A DNA stretch of 64,000 nucleotides. It comes from Candidatus Leptovillus affinis. Its GTDB lineage: Bacteria; Chloroflexota; Anaerolineae; Promineifilales; Promineifilaceae. Below the pieces are notes generated by a model. That model was not told where the DNA came from. It saw nothing but the letters and a program-made list of their open reading frames with translations, and searched no databases. Numbering within the stretch: position 1 is the first letter of the stretch; the number at the start of each line of letters is the position of its first letter. Location of the stretch: contig JADIYP010000001.1 in NCBI GenBank assembly GCA_016705235.1, forward strand, positions 1,364,001 to 1,428,000, given 5' to 3'. Position numbers and translations under genes: made by a program. Shown here piece after piece: positions 35,768 through 44,943 of the stretch.

Positions 35768-36411
35768 TGGAGCATCAGCATAAACTGCGCGAAATAGTAA
35801 CCGATTCGTTCGGTTAGCAGCACCAGGCTGGTGCTGAGTAAGCCGGCAAAAAGCGCGCCAAAGGTGATCATGAGTACGGCCTGACCGATTTGGACGAAAC
35901 CGCGCTGCCAAAACGGCCGTACCCATTCTCCTAGTTCATTTTTCTTGCCGGTAAACTGAAACGTCAGCAAGGTGCAAACTGTTAGCACGGCCGTAACGAT
36001 TCCTTGTATCGGCGATAACGATGTGTTCCCGGCATCGCCAAAGACCAGAATTTGCGGCAACAACGTGCCGGTGATGGCGCCCATCAGAGCGATGGCTGCG
36101 CCAACGCCCACCAACAGGGCGGTGGCATTGTCGCCCAGCCAGGCAAAGCGGGGCAGTCGCTGCAAAATCAACAACAAAGCCAATAAAATAGGTACTAACC
36201 ACAACAGCGAGTTGAGGCTTAGGGGGTTGAGCGCCAGTTGGGCAACTATGGGTAGAATGGCCTGCCGCAGCACCAAAACAGCGGCATAGGCGGCGCTGAC
36301 GCCCACCAAAATGTGTACAGCTAACCGGTAAGCAGGATTATCGCCAATGACATAGCTGTATATCAAAAGCGTTAAGATAAAACCGATCACAAGACCCAAT
36401 GTGTCATTCAT
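35764..36411 (-). CDS. Six-span membrane protein of the ASKHA operon
   Basis: About 215 aa, almost wholly hydrophobic, with spans such as LGLVIGFILTLLIYSYVIG, LLWLVPILLALLLILQRL and VLMITFGALFAGLLSTSLVL. The charged loop TGKKNELGEWVRPFWQRGF lies before the last two spans. The ATG at 36411 lies 10 nt after the stop of the large zinc-ribbon gene and the end overlaps the ASKHA start (ATGA). No family name recognised. Confidence 0.65.
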   Translation of the reverse strand: MNDTLGLVIGFILTLLIYSYVIGDNPAYRLAVHILVGVSAAYAAVLVLRQAILPIVAQLALNPLSLNSLLWLVPILLALLLILQRLPRFAWLGDNATALLVGVGAAIALMGAITGTLLPQILVFGDAGNTSLSPIQGIVTAVLTVCTLLTFQFTGKKNELGEWVRPFWQRGFVQIGQAVLMITFGALFAGLLSTSLVLLTERIGYYFAQFMLMLQ

Positions 36412-36421
36412 GTCTGTTTTG

Positions 36422-39400
36422 TCATTGTCCTTGCGTAGTAGACGACTTGTTGCGGTTGGCGGCCAGCACCAGTGCGCCAATGATCAGGAGTAGGGCGGCG
36501 GCCAGTTGGATAAGGCTCTGAGCGCTTAATTGGGCTTCAGCCTGGGTCAAATCCGCAGATGATCCGTAGCGGTTGGCCAGGGCGATGGCGTCTGGCAAGC
36601 CGTTTAACAGGCCGTGAAGCTGGCCGCTGGCGTAATAAGGGGCTGCTACGGGGCCGAGCGATTGGGTGACGCCGGCAATGATTGGGATATCGGTGTTGGG
36701 GTCGATTTGTTCCAGCCAGTTGACCAGGCTGTCGCGTTCGCCGGTCAGCACGATAATTAAACCGAGGTCTTGAAGGGCTGCCTGGGTGTCGGCGTTTAGG
36801 CTGCGGCCTTGCAATGTGGCGCAGGTTGTTGGCTGGCTGCCCAGGCAGTTGCCAAGTTGCCGCAGCCCGATGGCTTCGCCAACCAACATGCCGATGTGGA
36901 TGGGCGGATTTGCCTGGGATTGGGTGAGGGTTTCGGCCACGGCCGTTCCCCCTGCGGATTGGCTGACGGTAATGATCTGGCTGCCGTTGTCTTGCAGTTG
37001 GCTCAGTAACAGGCGCGCGGCTACATCCAATTCGCCCGCCATGGCAGGTGTGTATTCAAAGGCGACCAGCACCGGCTGTCCGGCGGCGGCGGTAACGGCC
37101 GTGTTTACCCCTTCCCCGGCGGCAGACAGGGAAGACGGCGGTTCGCCGGCCAATATATCTGGCCCCAGCAAAGCGAAGACCACTGCGGCAAACAGGAGCG
37201 CGGCCAGCAGCAGGCGCAGTCCGTTTTTACTCACGGCCGTGCCGACGGCATGTGTTTGCGCCGTTGCTTGATGCTCTTCCTGCACCAGTTGGCGCAAGAG
37301 GCGCGCTTGCTGCTGCTGTTCTTTGGTGATGGTGAACTGGTCGGCGGGGATGATGGCGCGGGGCATGGCCACGATGGGTTCTACTTTTACGACGCCGGGC
37401 ATGCCGGCTAATGGTCCTGTTGTTTCTAGTTTGAAATCGGGGGCGGCGGTGGGTTTGCCGGTTAATTCGGCAGGTTTTAAATCTTGAATCCACTGTGGGA
37501 TTTCCGCCTTTTGCAGCAGATCTTCCGGCGGCGGCGCTGTCGGCAAATCGGCCAGAATGGATGCCAATTCGCTGGATGGTTCGCCGAGGTCGCTTTCTGT
37601 GTCTATCCAAATCGGCAGTTCCGCCCCAACCAGGGTGGTGACCGGTTTTTCTGGTGTGCTTACGGCCGTATCGCTCAGCCACTCCGGCAAATCGGCGTCT
37701 CCCAGTTCATCCGCAGCGATAGCGTAGAGATTGTCCTCGGCTGTGGGCAGGGCAGACGGCAGCAGGCTGTCTAGTTGGCTGGTGTCTTCCGGGCGCAAGG
37801 AAGCGATCCACTCTGGCAGTTCTCCGGTGGAAATGAGCGGTTTTTCTGGTGTGGCTTCGTCATCCGCAGCCAAAGATAAATCCAGCGCCAAAGCAGCATC
37901 GGGCATATCGGCAAATTCATCCAGCCAATCCACAAGCTCTTCTTTTTCGGTGTTTACGTCGCTCAGGATTTCGTCTAGATTGGCCCATTCTTCGTCTCCG
38001 GCGCTGTCGAAGGGGTAAACGGCCGTTTCCACCTCGTCGGGCATATCTTGGAGAGTGTCGTCGCGCCGGGTGTCGTCGCGCCGAGTGTCGTCGCGCCAAG
38101 TGCTGTCAACCAATGAATCTGCAAATAGGGAATCGGTAACGGCCGTTGTCTCCATGGCGGTCGGCGCAGATTCATCAACCACCACCGCATTCGGATCAAA
38201 AGCTGCTAATTCGCTTAACCAATCTGGTTCCTCGTTAACATTGAGTGGTTGGGCATCTGGTGGCAATTCGCTGAACGAGGCGGCAACCATAGCCTCGTCT
38301 ATTTCTTCGGCAATTTCTTCAGCCGGGAAGGTTTCTTCTGGCAGGGCCGGGCCTAACAAATCGTCTAACATCCCGGCCATGATGGTTTGTTCGTTTGAAG
38401 CAGGTTTGGCGTTTGCGGGTTCTAATTCGTCCAGCCAATCGGGCAGCGGCCCGGTCATCCCAAACCTGAGTGAGGTTTCATCTTCTGCGGGGATTTCTGG
38501 TTCAGATGGACTGAGCCAGTCGGGTTCTTCGGCCGTTTCGTCGTCAGGTGGTTCCGCTGCATCGCGGGCGCTCAATTCGCCGAGCCAATCGGTGAGTGTT
38601 TTGCGGGCTTTTGTTTCTTCGATAGGGGTGACGGCCGTTTCCGCGAAGATATTGTCAAATTCATCATCTTCTTCGGCCACTTCGGCCACTTCAGCCGTTT
38701 CTTCTTCATCATCATCTTCAAAACCGGCCAACCAGTCTGTGACCGATTTTTTTGCCAGAGAATCGGCGGCGATGGCGCTTTCTACCTGTTTGGGCGCGGC
38801 CGGCAGCGCCAGTTCGCTGGTGTCCGGCGGCCTGACAAGCCATTCCGGGTAATCTTCTTCGGTTTCTTCTTCATCAAATCTGGCGGCGGTTACGGGATGA
38901 GAAAGCCTGTCTGTGTCTGGCGCGCCTGTGGCCGCCAGCCAATCGGGTATGCCTTCGGTTGGGCCTTCGCCGGATAAGATAGCGTCTATGGAGGGTTCGT
39001 CGGCGGCGAAAGACGGCCGTCGTGCCAGCATCTCTGTATTAGGCGGCTCCAGACCGCCTAACCAATCGGGCAAATCGTTGTCCGCTTCGCTTTGCGGCCG
39101 GCGAGACTGGGGCTGCTCGACTGGATGAGCCAGCATGTCGGTGTTTAGCGGACCAAGTTCACTCAACCAATCAAGGTCCTCGGCGTCAGCGCTCGGCTGA
39201 CTGCTCGTTCCGCGTTTGCCGGGTTGAGGCTTCGATGGCGGCGTCGCTTTTGGCGCTGGTTTTTCCCCGGTTTCTTCGGCCGATTGGACAAATTCTTGCA
39301 GCCAATCCGGCAGTTTGCCGCCTTTGCCGGTCAGCGCAGGATCAGACAACATGCCGGTTAATTTTTTGCGCTCTTCCTCATCGATCTGTTTGATCATGTT

Positions 39401-39901
39401 CAGGAAGTGTTCGGTGGTAATATCCTCCGGCGCTTCGATCAGGAATTCCTGGCTGTCGGAGTCCACCAGCCAGGCCGGCAAGTCGTCGGTTTTGCCGCGC
39501 TGATCTGGCGTCAGATCAGAGAGGCGGGGGAGTTTGCCGGTGTCGGTCTTGGGCTTTGCGTTGGCGTCGGTTGCATCGCCTTGCCCAGACATCAACCAAT
39601 CCATCACGTTTTCGGCATTTAATTCGCCGGTATCACCCGGTTTACGGCTTGGCAGGGAGAACATTTTGGCGCTGGTGGGCAAATCGCTTTCGGGCGCAGG
39701 TTGTTCTGGCGGTGGGGCTTCTTCTTGAATCAGGCGGGAGCCGCAGCTATCGCAGTAAAAATTGCTGGATGGATTGGGAGTCTGGCAGCGCGGGCACATG
39801 ATGCTTGTGCTTTTGGGTAGACGCGCGCCACAATTGCTGCAAAATTTGCCGCCCGGTGTGTTGGGAGTGTTGCACTCCTGGCAAATGGTTTTTCTAATCA
39901 T
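36422..39901 (-). CDS. Giant acidic protein with two zinc ribbons, about 17 P-D-W-L motifs and two membrane spans
   Basis: 1159 aa. Two N-terminal zinc ribbons have cysteines at residues 7/10/21/24 and 36/39/50/53. The next 800 residues are Asp/Glu/Pro-rich and carry about 17 short motifs of the form LPDWL, IPDWL, YPEWL or LPEWI, often followed by a G/L/E turn and the pattern PPNTEML. A span (LRLLLAALLFAAVVFALLGP) near residue 905, an extracytoplasmic domain, and a last span (IQLAAALLLIIGALVLAA) close the protein. The repeated DWL motif could be a docking linear motif. Its start overlaps the upstream gene (ATGA). Confidence 0.8.
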   Translation of the reverse strand: MIRKTICQECNTPNTPGGKFCSNCGARLPKSTSIMCPRCQTPNPSSNFYCDSCGSRLIQEEAPPPEQPAPESDLPTSAKMFSLPSRKPGDTGELNAENVMDWLMSGQGDATDANAKPKTDTGKLPRLSDLTPDQRGKTDDLPAWLVDSDSQEFLIEAPEDITTEHFLNMIKQIDEEERKKLTGMLSDPALTGKGGKLPDWLQEFVQSAEETGEKPAPKATPPSKPQPGKRGTSSQPSADAEDLDWLSELGPLNTDMLAHPVEQPQSRRPQSEADNDLPDWLGGLEPPNTEMLARRPSFAADEPSIDAILSGEGPTEGIPDWLAATGAPDTDRLSHPVTAARFDEEETEEDYPEWLVRPPDTSELALPAAPKQVESAIAADSLAKKSVTDWLAGFEDDDEEETAEVAEVAEEDDEFDNIFAETAVTPIEETKARKTLTDWLGELSARDAAEPPDDETAEEPDWLSPSEPEIPAEDETSLRFGMTGPLPDWLDELEPANAKPASNEQTIMAGMLDDLLGPALPEETFPAEEIAEEIDEAMVAASFSELPPDAQPLNVNEEPDWLSELAAFDPNAVVVDESAPTAMETTAVTDSLFADSLVDSTWRDDTRRDDTRRDDTLQDMPDEVETAVYPFDSAGDEEWANLDEILSDVNTEKEELVDWLDEFADMPDAALALDLSLAADDEATPEKPLISTGELPEWIASLRPEDTSQLDSLLPSALPTAEDNLYAIAADELGDADLPEWLSDTAVSTPEKPVTTLVGAELPIWIDTESDLGEPSSELASILADLPTAPPPEDLLQKAEIPQWIQDLKPAELTGKPTAAPDFKLETTGPLAGMPGVVKVEPIVAMPRAIIPADQFTITKEQQQQARLLRQLVQEEHQATAQTHAVGTAVSKNGLRLLLAALLFAAVVFALLGPDILAGEPPSSLSAAGEGVNTAVTAAAGQPVLVAFEYTPAMAGELDVAARLLLSQLQDNGSQIITVSQSAGGTAVAETLTQSQANPPIHIGMLVGEAIGLRQLGNCLGSQPTTCATLQGRSLNADTQAALQDLGLIIVLTGERDSLVNWLEQIDPNTDIPIIAGVTQSLGPVAAPYYASGQLHGLLNGLPDAIALANRYGSSADLTQAEAQLSAQSLIQLAAALLLIIGALVLAANRNKSSTTQGQ

Positions 39902-40536
39902 TTGTTATACGGCCGTTCCAGGCCAAGTAACAGGCGGATGCTCAAGGTAATTGCGCCTAAAGCAACCCCAATCAAAATGCCTCTTATGCCGGAAGTGACG
40001 ATGATGCTTTGAATGAGATCGCGCAGTTGTTGGAACAGGCTGCTGATGCTTTGGGGTAGGATAGGGCTGGCGATGAACGCATTGCTGAGCAAAATGAGCA
40101 CGGCCGTTGCCAAAAATAAAATCGACGCAATGGTCCGCTGCCGTTGCAGCAAGCGAATCCCGGAGAGCAGCAAGAAAAAGGCCAACAAGGAAGCCAAAGC
40201 CGCCTCCAGCGGCGCCTGAATCCAATTAAACACAACGCCAACGCTGTTGTTAGTCAGGCCGATCAGGTCTGTCATCCCCAGGCCAAAAACGACCAACATG
40301 CTGATAACCAGAGCGGCGCTGTAGATATTTTGGCCGCCAACCGGCCGGTGTGCGGCCAGCCGGTGAGTATGCACGCTTAGCAAGTTGATGGCCCCCAATA
40401 GCAGCGCCACCGCAGCTAGAAAACTGGCCCATTCCAAAATCAGGCTGCTAATTTCAGTAATAGAAAACAGCAGGCTGATCAGAGTTAGCCCGCCGAAGCT
40501 GATGGCAATGATGAGTGGAATACCGCGTTTTAACAT
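39898..40536 (-). CDS. Multi-span membrane protein
   Basis: About 212 aa with six predicted spans (IPLIIAISFGGLTLISLLFS, SLILEWASFLAAVALLLGAI and others). The ATG at 40536 starts the first span. An upstream in-frame codon at 40572 is less likely. The end overlaps the giant zinc-ribbon gene by ATGA. It belongs to the same tightly coupled operon. Family not recognised. Confidence 0.65.
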   Translation of the reverse strand: MLKRGIPLIIAISFGGLTLISLLFSITEISSLILEWASFLAAVALLLGAINLLSVHTHRLAAHRPVGGQNIYSAALVISMLVVFGLGMTDLIGLTNNSVGVVFNWIQAPLEAALASLLAFFLLLSGIRLLQRQRTIASILFLATAVLILLSNAFIASPILPQSISSLFQQLRDLIQSIIVTSGIRGILIGVALGAITLSIRLLLGLERPYNK

Positions 40537-40558
40537 AAAGACCGCTGACGAGGCCGGC

Positions 40559-41305
40559 TTACCCGCCGGCAAAACGATAAATAGCCAAGCCCAAAATGGT
40601 CAGGCTAATGAGAATGCGCACTATGTCTTGTAGTTGCAGGCTGGCTAATTGGGCCGGTTTCCCTTGCATGTAGGCTGGAGCAGCCAGCATCTCTTCGCCA
40701 ATCATCAGGTTGTCAGTGACAGGCGCGGCTGCGGCCAAGGCCAGGGGATCGTCTGAGCCGATAATTTGTTGGACTTGATTGCGGGCGGCGACTTCGGCGA
40801 CAATGGCCAGTTCCTGGCCAAAGTGCCCCACCATGATGCTGCCCAAAATTTTCTCTTGTTGGATAACGCTGGCTACGCCGGCGGCGTAGGCAAAGGCGTC
40901 GTTGCGGCTGGCGATGAACCGGGCGGTTCCGGGCGGGATGCCGGTGGAACTGTTGGCGTATTCGGCCGCGTGACGCAGATTGTTTTCGGCCAGGGGCAGC
41001 AGGGTGCCATCGCCGACGGTGGTGATGGGTGGGGTGTCATTGGCGCAGCCTTCTTCGGCAAGTCTGTCTAGCACGGCCAGGGCGGCGACGCTGGTGGCGC
41101 TGGCGGCTCCGGTCAGGCTGGCGCGTCCCAGGCTGATGTGTAGTTGACTGGCGCTTTCGATGGCTCGGCCGACTTGTCCTTTGAGCGCGGTGTAACCGGC
41201 TAACGGCCGTAACGCCGGGCCTTCGCGTTGGGCCAATCGCCGACTGCCTAACAAAATCGACACGGCCAGGAGAATAATGATGACCAAAGGCACAAGGTTT
41301 GTCAT
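40559..41305 (-). CDS. DUF6754-like membrane protein
   Basis: 248 aa. An N-terminal span (LVPLVIIILLAVSILLGSRR) and a C-terminal span (IVRILISLTILGLAIYRFAG) flank a domain rich in small residues (HISLGRASLTGAASATSVAA, NDAFAYAAGVASVIQQEKIL, IMVGHFGQELAIVAEVAARN). I recognise the DUF6754 type, tentatively. Function undescribed. It overlaps the first gene of the operon by 4 nt. Confidence 0.65.
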   Translation of the reverse strand: MTNLVPLVIIILLAVSILLGSRRLAQREGPALRPLAGYTALKGQVGRAIESASQLHISLGRASLTGAASATSVAALAVLDRLAEEGCANDTPPITTVGDGTLLPLAENNLRHAAEYANSSTGIPPGTARFIASRNDAFAYAAGVASVIQQEKILGSIMVGHFGQELAIVAEVAARNQVQQIIGSDDPLALAAAAPVTDNLMIGEEMLAAPAYMQGKPAQLASLQLQDIVRILISLTILGLAIYRFAGG

Positions 41306-41580
41306 GGGGTTTCATGCTCCAGACGATGTACCAGGGCGGCAACGGCCGTTGGGTCTTCCAATAATTGGGCTGTTTGGCGAATTGTCTTGCCCTGCACCAC
41401 CAATGACAGCGCCGGTTCGGCCAGCCACAAAATTTGGCCGCCTAAAAAGGCCAACGGCTGGCCTGCTTCCAGAGCAATGAGCGCGGGAAGGCGCAGGCCG
41501 CGCCGACAAAAAGCAGCAGCCAACTGGTCGATAAAGGCGTCTCGTTCCGTTGTGGTCTGATCAGGCAATCCCTGATTCAT
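41302..41580 (-). CDS. Small hypothetical protein, first gene of the membrane operon
   Basis: About 92 aa from the ATG at 41580. It has no strong membrane span. Segments such as LALIALEAGQPLAFLGGQIL are weakly hydrophobic. It overlaps the DUF6754-like gene by ATGA. A longer start at 41634 is possible. No family recognised. Confidence 0.5.
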   Translation of the reverse strand: MNQGLPDQTTTERDAFIDQLAAAFCRRGLRLPALIALEAGQPLAFLGGQILWLAEPALSLVVQGKTIRQTAQLLEDPTAVAALVHRLEHETP

Positions 41581-41662
41581 GGCACACTTTTCTCGCTGCA
41601 TAATAGGGCTGTCGCTGGTGGCAGATTGTTTCAAAATTCAGCATCGACCCCGTAGTTAACGT

Positions 41663-41675
41663 AACATAATATGTT
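41663..41675. promoter_or_regulatory. Palindrome AACATAATATGTT between divergent operons
   Basis: A 13-bp perfect palindrome in the 41581-41849 spacer. It lies between the leftward membrane operon and the rightward lipid-kinase gene, so it could serve as an operator or overlap a promoter for the leftward operon. No regulator is identified. Confidence 0.4.
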
Positions 41676-41849
41676 GGCGCGAGTATAACACGTTTATATT
41701 AGGGTGTAAAGCAATGATACCGGCATATATAAGAGGTCGGCGATCTGTGCCAGAGGAGGAAACAGGGTACAATTCTGACCCTGCGACTGGTATTGACATG
41801 GCAGCAAGTTCCCAAATAGGCGATTGGTACTATAACGGAGAAAAGCCCT

Positions 41850-42755
41850 GTGCGTGTAAAAGTAATTTTGAACCCGGCCGCCGATAACGGCCGTGCCGCC
41901 AACCTACAAACCGGCATTCTCCAGGCCGCCGAGCCAGTTGGACACCTGGACCTGGTGTTGGCGCAGCGGCCGCGACACGCCGAACAATTGGCGCGCGAAG
42001 CCGCCGCCGCCGGGTACGATCTGGTTGTGGCGGCGGGCGGCGATGGCACAGTCCACGAAGTAGTCAACGGCTTGCTGGCCGAGGGCCAGCCAACGGCTAA
42101 ATTGGGCGTGATTCCGTTGGGGTCTGGCAATGATTTCGCGTTTTGCAGCGGCGTGGCGGCCGATTGGCCAACGGCCGTAACCCGTCTGTTTACCGGCCAG
42201 AGTAAATGGGTTGATCTGGCCCGAATTGAAGACGAAAACGGCCGTGCCCAAATCTTCGACAACAACTTCGGCCTTGGCTTCGACGCCCGCGTGGTGGTGC
42301 AAACCATCAAAATCACCCGCATCCACGGCTTTTTAAAGTATTTTTTAGCCGTTCTGCACAGCATCGCCTTCTATTACGATACCCCCCAGCTAGAAATGGC
42401 GTTTGATGGCCAAACAGTTGCCCAGAGAATCTTATTCCTGGCGTTAGGCGTAGGGCCGCGGGGCGGCGGCGGCTTTTTGCTAACGCCAGACGCCCGACAG
42501 GACGATAACCTCATCGACAGTTGCCTGGTAAACCCTATTGGTCGCCTGACAATGTTGCAAATGCTGGCCCAGGCGATGAAAGGAACCCACATTCACAGCC
42601 GCCATGTGACCATGCGCCGCAGCCAGCACATCACCATTCGCCTGGTGGACCCTGCCCCGATCCACATCGACGGCGAACTGTTTGCCGTCACCGAAGATAA
42701 AATTCGCCAGGTAACAATTACGAGTATGCCCGCCGCCATTGAGGTGGTTTATTAG
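41850..42755 (+). CDS. Diacylglycerol kinase-family lipid kinase
   Basis: 301 aa, starting with GTG at 41850 behind a GGAG. The nucleotide-binding VAAGGDGTVHEVVNG lies near residue 65, and LGVIPLGSGNDFAF is the typical second motif. This is the DagK/YegS-type fold that phosphorylates lipids such as diacylglycerol or ceramide-like compounds. The C-terminal beta sandwich carries IHIDGELF. It is followed 9 nt later by the helicase-associated gene. Confidence 0.9.
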   Translation: MRVKVILNPAADNGRAANLQTGILQAAEPVGHLDLVLAQRPRHAEQLAREAAAAGYDLVVAAGGDGTVHEVVNGLLAEGQPTAKLGVIPLGSGNDFAFCSGVAADWPTAVTRLFTGQSKWVDLARIEDENGRAQIFDNNFGLGFDARVVVQTIKITRIHGFLKYFLAVLHSIAFYYDTPQLEMAFDGQTVAQRILFLALGVGPRGGGGFLLTPDARQDDNLIDSCLVNPIGRLTMLQMLAQAMKGTHIHSRHVTMRRSQHITIRLVDPAPIHIDGELFAVTEDKIRQVTITSMPAAIEVVY

Positions 42756-42764
42756 GAGAAGTGT

Positions 42765-44429
42765 ATGCGCGCCCTTGAACAAGCCCTGAATGACCATGAA
42801 TTGATCGTTTTACGCGTGATCGGCGAGTGGTGGGAAATGGACCTGACCGGACTGGATAAAGTGGCCTGCGTAAAGGTTTTGGCGCAGGCGCTGACCCAAT
42901 TGGATATGCCGCAGGAGCTGCTGTACCTGTCCCCGGAAGAGGGCGCCGCGCTCAGAGACCTTATTCAGGCTGGCGGGCAGATGCCGGTGGCCACCTACAG
43001 CCGTGCGCACGGCGAAGTGCGTCTGATGGGGCCTGGGCGGTTGGAACGGGAAGAGCCGTGGTTTGATCCGGTCAGTCCGGCGGAATCGTTGTGGTATCGC
43101 GGGTTTCTCTATCGTGGGTTTGATGAGACGGCCGAAGGGCTGATTGAGTTTTATTATTTGCCGGATGAAATGTTGGCCCAATTTCCGCCAGCCGGGGTGA
43201 AGGTTGTGGCGGAAACGGCCGTTACCCCCACCCCCATTTTGCTGTCTGTGCATGCGCCCAAAGGGGTGAACACGGCCGTCCATGACGCCGTTGATGACCT
43301 GACCACGCTGTTGGCCGCCGCCCAAACCACCAGCTTGGGACCAGAATCGTTGGCCGGAATACGGCCGTTGTTGGGCGACGCCAATTCAGACCGCCTCTCA
43401 TTGCTCATGACCCTGGCCGATGAGATGGGCTTACTGCGCCAGACCGACAATGTGCTGCGGCCAACCCGCACGGCCGTTTCCTGGCTCAAACAAAGCCGTG
43501 AAGCCCAACTGCGCGACATGGCCGAAGCGTGGAGCGGCTCCATCTGGAACGACCTGTGCCACACGCCCAATCTGCGCTGCGAAGGTGAAGGCTGGAGCAA
43601 TGATCCTATTTTGGCGCGATCCACACTGCTCGACCACCTGCCGCGCAGCGAGGAATGGTATCGTCTGGCTGAACTGGTCGGCCAGATAAAAGAAGCCGAC
43701 CCGGATTTTCAGCGTCCAGACGGCAATTATGACACCTGGTATATCCGCGACGTGGACAGCGACGCTTATGTGACCAGTTTTGCCAATTGGGAGCTGGTGG
43801 AGGGGCGGCTGCTGCGTTTTCTGGTGCAGGGGCCGTTGTTTTGGCTGGGTTTGGTGGAAACAAGCGATGAAGATGGCGGCGTCTTTCGCCTGACGCCGCG
43901 CGCGTTGGGCTGGTTGCAAGACCAGCCGCCCGCGTCCGACGAGGTGCGCGTGCCGTTGGTGGTGCAGGCGGACGCTTCGATTTTGGTTCCGCACAATGCA
44001 GATCGTTACCAACGGTTTCAGGTGGCGCGCATCAGCGAAGCCGAACCGGTAGCGGCGGGGCAGCCATACAGCTATCGCCTGACGCCGGCGGCGTTAACGA
44101 TGGCCCAGCAGCAGGGAATTGCCGCCGACCGGATTTTGCAATTTTTGGAAGAGGCCAGCGGACGGCCGTTGCCCGTCAGCGTGAAGCGGTCGGTGGCGCG
44201 TTGGGCGGAGCGGGGCGTGGAAGGACGGTTGGAAACGGCCGTTATCCTGCGCGTGCGAGAAGCGGGCATTTTGGAGACACTGCGCGCAAATCCGAAGACA
44301 CGGCCGTTTTTGGGCGAGAGCCTGGGTGATCTGGCGGTGATGGTGCGCCAAGACGACTGGGAAGCGCTGCGCGAAGCGACGGCGCAGTTGGGGCTGCTCC
44401 TGGACGTGGGCGGGGTGGCTCGCCGGTAG
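42765..44429 (+). CDS. Helicase-associated (XPB/Ssl2-like, Helicase_C_3) protein
   Basis: 554 aa. The C-terminal half (LVVQADASILVPHNADRYQR to VMVRQDDWEALREATAQLGL) matches the Helicase_C_3 / XPB-Ssl2 helicase-associated domain. In actinobacteria and Chloroflexota that domain often occurs as a stand-alone, winged-helix-rich protein without ATPase motifs. Here no Walker A or DEAD box is seen. The N-terminal half contains wHTH-like segments (LSLLMTLADEMGLLRQTDNV). It is probably DNA-binding. SD-like GGAG lies just upstream of the start. Confidence 0.75.
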   Translation: MRALEQALNDHELIVLRVIGEWWEMDLTGLDKVACVKVLAQALTQLDMPQELLYLSPEEGAALRDLIQAGGQMPVATYSRAHGEVRLMGPGRLEREEPWFDPVSPAESLWYRGFLYRGFDETAEGLIEFYYLPDEMLAQFPPAGVKVVAETAVTPTPILLSVHAPKGVNTAVHDAVDDLTTLLAAAQTTSLGPESLAGIRPLLGDANSDRLSLLMTLADEMGLLRQTDNVLRPTRTAVSWLKQSREAQLRDMAEAWSGSIWNDLCHTPNLRCEGEGWSNDPILARSTLLDHLPRSEEWYRLAELVGQIKEADPDFQRPDGNYDTWYIRDVDSDAYVTSFANWELVEGRLLRFLVQGPLFWLGLVETSDEDGGVFRLTPRALGWLQDQPPASDEVRVPLVVQADASILVPHNADRYQRFQVARISEAEPVAAGQPYSYRLTPAALTMAQQQGIAADRILQFLEEASGRPLPVSVKRSVARWAERGVEGRLETAVILRVREAGILETLRANPKTRPFLGESLGDLAVMVRQDDWEALREATAQLGLLLDVGGVARR

Positions 44430-44522
44430 CGTGGACTAAAAGCAAGGCCCGTCTTGAGTTTGCGAGTTGGGATTTTCACTTTACGATGGGCGCTTGTGGG
44501 GGATGGCAAATTGGGAGTGACG

Positions 44523-44870
44523 ATGAATTTATTCAAGAAAAAATTGGAGAAAGATGCGGCGGGGTTTTATACGGCCGTTCCCACCTCCGACCTGCCCAAC
44601 GACCAGATGATCAGCGTCGATTTGAATGGCCTGAAGGTCATCCTGGTGCGCTGGCAGGGGGCGCTGCATGCCGTCAGCAGCATTTGCCCCCACGCGGCCG
44701 CCGATTTATCCGGCGGCGAGTTTTATCGCGGGAAATTGGAATGTCCCGACCACGGCTACTGCTTCGATGTGCGTACTGGCCGCACACTCTGGCCGGAAGA
44801 CGAGATGGTTCGTCTTAAACGGTACACGGCCAAAGAAGAAGACGGCCAGATTAAGGTAAAGATAGATTGA
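44523..44870 (+). CDS. Rieske [2Fe-2S] ferredoxin-like protein
   Basis: 115 aa from the ATG at 44523, with GGGAG just upstream. The cluster-binding pairs are CPHAAADL and CPDHGYCFD, that is CxH and CxxH. The size fits small soluble Rieske ferredoxins that feed electrons to oxygenases or nitrite reductase NirD-like systems. No partner oxygenase is adjacent. Confidence 0.88.
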   Translation: MNLFKKKLEKDAAGFYTAVPTSDLPNDQMISVDLNGLKVILVRWQGALHAVSSICPHAAADLSGGEFYRGKLECPDHGYCFDVRTGRTLWPEDEMVRLKRYTAKEEDGQIKVKID

Positions 44871-44892
44871 GATCCGCCGGGCAGCTGTTTTG

Positions 44893-44930
44893 TCCAACCA
44901 ACCAACCAAGCCAGCCAACCAGCCAACCAG
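44893..44930. repeat. Short CCAAC / CCAGC tandem repeat
   Basis: Simple CCAA/CCAG units run between the Rieske gene and the end of the sugar dehydrogenase gene. A related GGTT/CCAA hairpin lies at 52368-52420. The function is unknown. Confidence 0.6.
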
Positions 44931-44943
44931 CGGCCCAATCAAG

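Noticed and set aside
38047..38105. Triplicated GTCGTCGCGCC unit as a mobile element
   Set aside because: It is a short in-frame repeat (DDTRRDDTRRDD) within the giant acidic protein, best explained by slippage.
41699..42364. Leftward frame over the lipid kinase
   Set aside because: Overlaps the well-supported kinase motifs and lacks any recognisable feature.
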